Part shown: piece by piece, positions 59,850-64,000 of the stretch
Layout: every line of letters starts with the position of its first letter
Position numbering within the stretch: position 1 is the first letter of the stretch
From: Bog-473 sp963766995
GTDB lineage: Bacteria; Actinomycetota; Acidimicrobiia; Acidimicrobiales; RAAP-2
DNA length: 64,000 bases
NCBI GenBank assembly: GCA_963766995.1
Contig: CAVYCE010000003.1
Location: forward strand, 620,001-684,000
Direction: 5' to 3'
Program-made: the position numbers and the translations under genes
The notes under the pieces: generated by a model
Databases searched by the model: none
What the model was told of the DNA's origin: nothing
The model's input: the letters and a program-made list of their open reading frames with translations, nothing else

Positions 59850-61019
59850 ATGGCCGGAGCAACGATCGCCGACGTCTCGCTGTACTCCAAGGACCGAGGC
59901 CGAGCCAGCGTCTTCAACCTGACACTGGACTACGACGGCATTGCCATTCAGCCTCCCGGTGAGACTCCTCGCCATCTGCCATGGACCCGCATCACCGAAT
60001 GGGAAATCCAACAACGACGCGGCGGCGTCCTTCTCATTCTGCGCGGTGGCGGCGCGGTCACCCCGCTTCTCATCCCGAAGTGGACGGTCGATGATTTAGA
60101 TCGAGTCCTGCGCGATGTGACGTCGGGTCTGCCTGATCCTGATGTGCCGACCGAGCGCATGCCCTTTGACATCTCGATCGACGAGGTCGCAGTGCCCGAG
60201 CCCGAGTTGCCGTTCACGGCGCCAGTGGTGGCGGCGACTGCACCTCCCATCCCGGCACGGGCGTCGATACCCGAGCCGGCGCCCGTAGCGCCCGTAGAAG
60301 ACGCCGATCTGTGGACCGAGTCTGAAGACCCCGAAGGTCTGGACACGGTGTTGTGGCCCGAGCCCGCGCCGGTCTCGGACGAACCTCCGAGCGTGACCCG
60401 GGCTGAAGCGACGCTAGAAAGTCCGGCGCCCGCAGCCGACATGGAGAGCGGGCTGGTGTGGCCTAGCAATTCTCCGCTGGAAGACGTCCCCAATCTGGTG
60501 TGGCCGGCTGACGGCGAGCCGGCGTCATCATCGACCCCGGACTCACCGCCCAGCGATGGAGGCAATACGGTCGGAAGCGAGTCGTCGGCGCCATGGGTGA
60601 TTGAGGATGTACCGGGACTGCCGCCGTTGCCGCAGACCGTTTTCCCTAGGGTCGACCCCGTCCGTGAAACGCCCCCGCCTGTCGAACAGCAACCAAAAGT
60701 GGTGCGAGTGGCCTACGAAGATCCGGTTCGGCCCGGATCTCCGTCCGTCGAACAGCAACCCAAAGTGGTGCGAGTGGCCTACGAAGATCCGGTTCGTCCT
60801 GCTCATCCGGTGCAGATCCCGCCCTACGAGCCGCTGCCCGCTGAGCGCAGCTCAAAGAAGAAGGCCCAGCCTCGTGCCGAGCGACGCACGCGGGAGAGGT
60901 CGGGCGTGTCAACCAAGCTGATTGTGACCGTGGTCCTATTGGCTGCACTGGCCACGGCCGTGGCGTTGGTGCTGGCGGAAAGCGCTGGCGCCATCCACCT
61001 GTCGTTCCTCGGGACCTAA
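59850..61019 (+). CDS. Tail-anchored proline-rich protein with N-terminal PH-like domain
   Basis: A 389-residue protein of unknown function. Residues ~1-90 form a beta-rich PH-like domain (VFNLTLDYDGIAIQPPGETP; TRITEWEIQQRRGGVLLILR). Residues ~95-340 are acidic and Pro/Ala-rich with recurring LVWP and LWPEPAP patches. Two identical 17-residue units (VEQQPKVVRVAYEDPVR) at 22-residue spacing come next, then a basic stretch (SKKKAQPRAERRTRERSG) and a single C-terminal membrane helix (LIVTVVLLAALATAVALVLA). The layout suggests a cytoplasmic adaptor fixed to the membrane by its tail. It follows the YdjC-like gene by 4 bases. Confidence 0.72.
   Translation: MAGATIADVSLYSKDRGRASVFNLTLDYDGIAIQPPGETPRHLPWTRITEWEIQQRRGGVLLILRGGGAVTPLLIPKWTVDDLDRVLRDVTSGLPDPDVPTERMPFDISIDEVAVPEPELPFTAPVVAATAPPIPARASIPEPAPVAPVEDADLWTESEDPEGLDTVLWPEPAPVSDEPPSVTRAEATLESPAPAADMESGLVWPSNSPLEDVPNLVWPADGEPASSSTPDSPPSDGGNTVGSESSAPWVIEDVPGLPPLPQTVFPRVDPVRETPPPVEQQPKVVRVAYEDPVRPGSPSVEQQPKVVRVAYEDPVRPAHPVQIPPYEPLPAERSSKKKAQPRAERRTRERSGVSTKLIVTVVLLAALATAVALVLAESAGAIHLSFLGT
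60681..60796 (+). repeat. 66-bp tandem duplication inside the proline-rich gene
   Basis: A 50-base segment starting GTCGAACAGCAACC at 60681 recurs at 60747 with a single change (AACCAAAAG/AACCCAAAG), a period of 66 bases or 22 codons. The near identity at the DNA level points to a recent in-frame duplication. Confidence 0.9.
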
Positions 61020-61025
61020 TTCCGG

Positions 61026-61889
61026 TCAGGTCGGGTTGATGCCGGAGAAGAGATCATCTTCGGCGACGTCGGTGGAACCATTTCTACTTTTGGCCAGAAA
61101 GAACTGGTCAAAGGGAAAGATGTCTCGCATGACATCGGGTGGGAGCCCGAACCAGAACTTCGACGTCGGGTCGACTTGCGTGGCGTGCGCCTTCAATGCG
61201 TCCCCACGGATGTGCTGGAAGCCGTCGATGTCGATCATCGTCGTGTAGGGGTCGTCCTTGGTCACGCGGGCTAGCCATTCGTCATCGAAGGGTGATTCCA
61301 GATTCAGCTCAAGGTATTTGGCGTGAATCTGCCGGAAACGTTCGGCGGCCCACACCGAGTAGTAGAGCTTGGAGGGAGCGAAGGGTTCCCCCGCCTCCGG
61401 AAACTTGGCGGGGTCAGCCGCGGCATCAAAAGCCACGAGCGAAATCTCATGCACGCGCAAGTGGTCGGGGTGCGGGTACCGGTTTTGCTCATCGGGGTAG
61501 GTGATGATGACTTGGGGTCGCTCTCGCCTGATGATGGCCACCAGGCGCTCCACAGCCTCGTCGAGCGGCGCAGCAGCAAAGGAGTCGGGGTGCTTGTTGG
61601 CCTCGGAGTCGGCCATGCCCGAGTCGCGGTAACCCAACATGATCGTCTCGTCGTAACCGATGATGTCGGTGGCAGCTTTCAGTTCGGCCATGCGCACCTT
61701 GCCGATATCGGCCCGCACCTCGGGAGTATCCATGGCCGGGTTCAAAATGTCGCCCTCTTCTCCCCCGGTGCAGCACACGAGCACGGTGTGCACACCTTCG
61801 GCGTGGTAGCGGGCCACCGTCGATGCCCCCTTTGACGATTCATCATCGGGATGCGCGTGGACGGAGAGGAGGGTGAGTCGATCAGGCAC
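61026..61889 (-). CDS. mca: Mycothiol conjugate amidase (PIG-L/LmbE family)
   Basis: A 287-residue Mca. The zinc site blocks are LSVHAHPDDESSKGASTVAR (H-P-D-D-E) and YPHPDHLRVHEISLVAFDAA (H-x-D-H), with CTGGEEGDILNPAMDTPEVR and the C-terminal FWFGLPPDVMRDIFPFDQFF typical of Mca rather than MshB. It cleaves mycothiol S-conjugates to mercapturic acids for detoxification, so the organism uses mycothiol. GTG 61889 (VPDRLTLLSV) matches family starts; an ATG at 61925 would add 12 residues. Confidence 0.93.
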   Translation of the reverse strand: MPDRLTLLSVHAHPDDESSKGASTVARYHAEGVHTVLVCCTGGEEGDILNPAMDTPEVRADIGKVRMAELKAATDIIGYDETIMLGYRDSGMADSEANKHPDSFAAAPLDEAVERLVAIIRRERPQVIITYPDEQNRYPHPDHLRVHEISLVAFDAAADPAKFPEAGEPFAPSKLYYSVWAAERFRQIHAKYLELNLESPFDDEWLARVTKDDPYTTMIDIDGFQHIRGDALKAHATQVDPTSKFWFGLPPDVMRDIFPFDQFFLAKSRNGSTDVAEDDLFSGINPT

Positions 61890-61966
61890 GGCGGTGACCT
61901 TAGCGGCGAGGTTCGGGGGCACCATCCGGTGCCACCCCGCCTTCCCTGGGCCTTATGCTCGTTCCC

Positions 61967-62737
61967 ATGGCAGGCACGTGGCAGCGGGTAAAGGGCATTT
62001 TTCAGGCCAAGGCCAACAAAGTCCTGGACAAGGCCGAGGATCCTCGTGACACCCTCGATCTTTCCTACGAGAAGCAGGTAGAGCAGCTCACCAAGGTCCG
62101 TCGGGGTGTGGCGGATGTGGCGACGGCTCGGAAGCGGATTGAGCTGCAGGCGCAAGGCCTGCAGAAGCAGGCCGACAAACTGCAGGGCCAGGCCAAGGCC
62201 GCTCTCTCGCAAGGCAATGAGGACCTGGCCCGTGAGGCCCTGTCGCGTCGGGCCGCCCTGGGTGAGCAGCTCGCCGACCTAAAGACGCAGCACGACCAGA
62301 TCAGCGAGCAGGAGCAGAAGCTGATCGACACGTCACAGCAATTACAGGTGCGCGTCGAGCAGTTCCGCACCAAGAAGGAAACGCTGAAGGCCAGCTACAC
62401 GGCGGCGCAGGCCACGACGCAGGTGGGTGAGGCCATCTCGGGCATCTCCGACTCCATGGGCAACTCCGCCGCCGCCATGCAGCGAGCGCAGGACAAGATC
62501 GCCAGCATGCAAGCGCGCTCAGGGGCGCTGGACGAACTGCTGGCATCCGGTGCGCTCAACGACCTGAGCACGCCGGTCGATGACATTCAGAAGGAACTGG
62601 ACAAGGTGACGTCGACCAATCAGGTGGACAACGAGCTGGCGGCCTTGAAGGCGGAGCTCGGCAGCGGGGCGGCTGGTTCCGAAGCAGCAGCACTACCGGT
62701 GGCGGATCAAGGCGGTCCTGGAGGAGCAAGTAGCTGA
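61967..62737 (+). CDS. pspA: PspA/IM30-family membrane-stress protein
   Basis: A 256-residue, mostly helical coiled-coil protein: WQRVKGIFQAKANKVLDKAE, PRDTLDLSYEKQVEQLTKVR, then long heptad-rich helices (RKRIELQAQGLQKQADKLQG) and a Gly/Ala-rich tail. PspA/IM30 oligomers bind stressed membranes. The following htpX starts at the last base of its stop codon, and a PspAB-type gene follows, the actinobacterial Psp arrangement. Confidence 0.88.
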   Translation: MAGTWQRVKGIFQAKANKVLDKAEDPRDTLDLSYEKQVEQLTKVRRGVADVATARKRIELQAQGLQKQADKLQGQAKAALSQGNEDLAREALSRRAALGEQLADLKTQHDQISEQEQKLIDTSQQLQVRVEQFRTKKETLKASYTAAQATTQVGEAISGISDSMGNSAAAMQRAQDKIASMQARSGALDELLASGALNDLSTPVDDIQKELDKVTSTNQVDNELAALKAELGSGAAGSEAAALPVADQGGPGGASS

Positions 62738-63714
62738 TGGCGTTGTCTCATGACATCAAGGCCGATCGGGGCCTGACCACACGCATGCTGATGACGGGAT
62801 TTTTCCTGGTCATCTTGTATGCGGCCTTTATTGGCGTTCTCTTTGCCTTCTTGCACAGCCTGGTGCTGATTCTGGTCATCGCCTTCGGCGTGCTGTTTTG
62901 CCAGTACTACTTCAGCGACAAGATCGCCATGTTCGCCATGCACGCCAAGGTGGTGACGCCGGAAGAGGCGCCCGAACTACACGGGATCATCGACCGACTC
63001 TGCGCCCTGGCCGATCTGCCCAAGCCACGGGTGGCCATCGCCAACACCGACGTGCCCAACGCCTTTGCCACTGGCCGCAGTCCCAAAGCTGCCGTGGTGT
63101 GCGCCACGTCGGGACTGTTGCGCCGTTTGGATGAGCCAGAGATTGAAGCGGTACTGGCCCACGAAATTTCACACGTGGTCCACCGCGACGTCGCCATCAT
63201 GACCATCGCCAGTGGATTGGGCATGATCGCCGGACTGTTGACCCGGGTGATGTTCTATTCGGAGATCTTCGGTGGCATGGGTGGACGTGGTGGGGGGAAT
63301 AACAACAACAGCGGCAGTCAGCTCGTATTGATTGAGATGGGCGTGATGCTGGTGTCGATCGTCGTCTATTTCATCAGCTTCCTGCTGACCATGGCCTTGT
63401 CTCGGTATCGAGAACTGGCCGCTGACCGCTCGGGCGCAATTTTGATCGGGCGTCCATCGCAACTGGCGTCGGCGTTGGTGAAGATCACTGGAGAGATGGG
63501 GCGCATCCCCACCAAGGACCTTCGTGCCGCCGAGCCGTTCAACGCCTTCTTCTTCGCACCCGCCCTGGCGCATCAGACGGCGCAGGACCAGGGTCGTGGC
63601 GGCACCAGCGGGTTCAGCTTCGGCAATCTCTTCCGCACCCACCCCACGCTTGAAGTGCGGTTGGCCCAGCTCGACCAGCTGGAACGCCAGCTCGGGCAGC
63701 CCTCCGGAAACTGA
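62737..63714 (+). CDS. htpX: HtpX-like M48 zinc metalloprotease
   Basis: A 325-residue membrane protease. Two N-terminal helices (LMTGFFLVILYAAFIGVLFA) precede the catalytic VLAHEISHVVHRDVAIMTIA (HEISH) and the third zinc ligand in SRYRELAADRSGAILIGRP; two more hydrophobic segments lie around residues 155-215. HtpX degrades damaged membrane proteins. It is coupled to pspA (1-base overlap) and lies 39 bases before the PspAB gene, forming an envelope-stress operon. Confidence 0.93.
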   Translation: MALSHDIKADRGLTTRMLMTGFFLVILYAAFIGVLFAFLHSLVLILVIAFGVLFCQYYFSDKIAMFAMHAKVVTPEEAPELHGIIDRLCALADLPKPRVAIANTDVPNAFATGRSPKAAVVCATSGLLRRLDEPEIEAVLAHEISHVVHRDVAIMTIASGLGMIAGLLTRVMFYSEIFGGMGGRGGGNNNNSGSQLVLIEMGVMLVSIVVYFISFLLTMALSRYRELAADRSGAILIGRPSQLASALVKITGEMGRIPTKDLRAAEPFNAFFFAPALAHQTAQDQGRGGTSGFSFGNLFRTHPTLEVRLAQLDQLERQLGQPSGN

Positions 63715-63753
63715 TCCTGATCTTGTTTTTGGCCATCTGATTCACTTCTGACC

Positions 63754-64000
63754 ATGGGGCTCTTCGACACACTGCTGGGCCGCACGAAGCCCGTGAAACC
63801 AAACCTGGACGCGTTGTTTGCGCTGCCCACGGCCGCCTTGACGCTGCAGAGCGCCGGTGGCCTGGTGTCATCCGGCCATGCCGGCGTGTGCTGGAAGCCA
63901 CCCTCCGGTCAGGGGTCCGAAGATCTACAGACACAGGTGTCACAGCTGGTGGGCGAGGGATTTACCCAGGCGTCCGACTCCTTCGGGTATGGGTGGCTCT
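63754..64000 (+). CDS. pspAB: PspA-associated protein PspAB (cut by window edge)
   Basis: The first 82 residues are present, from MGLFDTLLGRTKPVKPNLDA through LQSAGGLVSSGHAGVCWKPP to the edge. This start and the third-position ALFALPTAALTL block match the PspAB family found after PspA and HtpX in Actinobacteria; its exact role is unknown. Function by association only. Confidence 0.85.
   Translation, partial: MGLFDTLLGRTKPVKPNLDALFALPTAALTLQSAGGLVSSGHAGVCWKPPSGQGSEDLQTQVSQLVGEGFTQASDSFGYGWL

Overview
The window is a high-GC actinobacterial chromosome segment, most likely from an uncultured Acidimicrobiia-type organism. That placement is inferred from gene content: a mycothiol conjugate amidase, two F420-type luciferase-like oxidoreductases, a group II truncated haemoglobin, a PspA-HtpX-PspAB set, ClpS, many GTG starts and many 1-4 nt gene overlaps. 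It cannot be settled without a phylogeny.

Layout. 1-6 kb (minus strand) is a branched-chain-amino-acid-type (Liv) ABC importer packed into few polypeptides: an anchored binding protein, an MFS-LivF fusion carrying a one-base frameshift, and a LivH-LivM-LivG fusion that runs off the left edge. 6-9.4 kb holds a DeoR regulator, rhamnulokinase and a LacI regulator. 9.5-13.7 kb is a candidate restriction-modification cassette (beta-class DNA methyltransferase, a small unknown protein and a PD-(D/E)XK-like protein) overlapping a GNAT and a SAM methyltransferase. 13.7-19 kb has two enoyl-CoA hydratases, an F420-type oxidoreductase, an aldo/keto reductase, a frameshifted two-domain VOC protein and a truncated haemoglobin.

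19.1-35.4 kb is the accessory region. An intact tRNA-Gly(UCC) is followed by three modules of about 5.2, 5.3 and 5.8 kb. Each module ends in a copy of the 3' part of the tRNA (about 24.3, 29.6 and, decayed, 35.4 kb). The right ends of modules 1 and 2 are homologous, and tandem CCCCAC-type repeats lie about 36 bases inside the left ends of modules 1 and 3. No integrase is visible, so this looks like tandem accretion of elements moved in trans. Cargo: a Tat-exported FAD oxidoreductase with MpaB/TetR/ABC1 kinase; HigBA, an ECF41 sigma factor with its CMD partner and matching promoter, a methyltransferase/TetR pair and a thioesterase; then SRPBCC, P-loop kinase, APH-like, SnoaL-like, cyclase-hydrolase and a truncated GNAT.

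35.4-45.2 kb returns to backbone: peroxiredoxin, an orphan Tat-exported solute-binding protein, ABC-F, a DHA2 MFS exporter, GNAT, esterase, ClpS, a zinc alcohol dehydrogenase and a channel-like membrane protein. 45.2-53.4 kb is an acyl-CoA carboxylase cluster (AtuA, biotin carboxylase/BCCP, carboxyltransferase, enoyl-CoA hydratase, with a divergent acyl-CoA dehydrogenase and a thioesterase) resembling the Atu/Liu pathways for acyclic terpenoid or leucine-type acids. 53.4-64 kb holds DedA, a RecB-like Fe-S nuclease, PAP2, a DsbA-like protein, an F420-type oxidoreductase, PurK-PurE, a YdjC/ChbG-like deacetylase, a proline-rich tail-anchored protein, Mca and the Psp-type envelope-stress operon, cut by the right edge.
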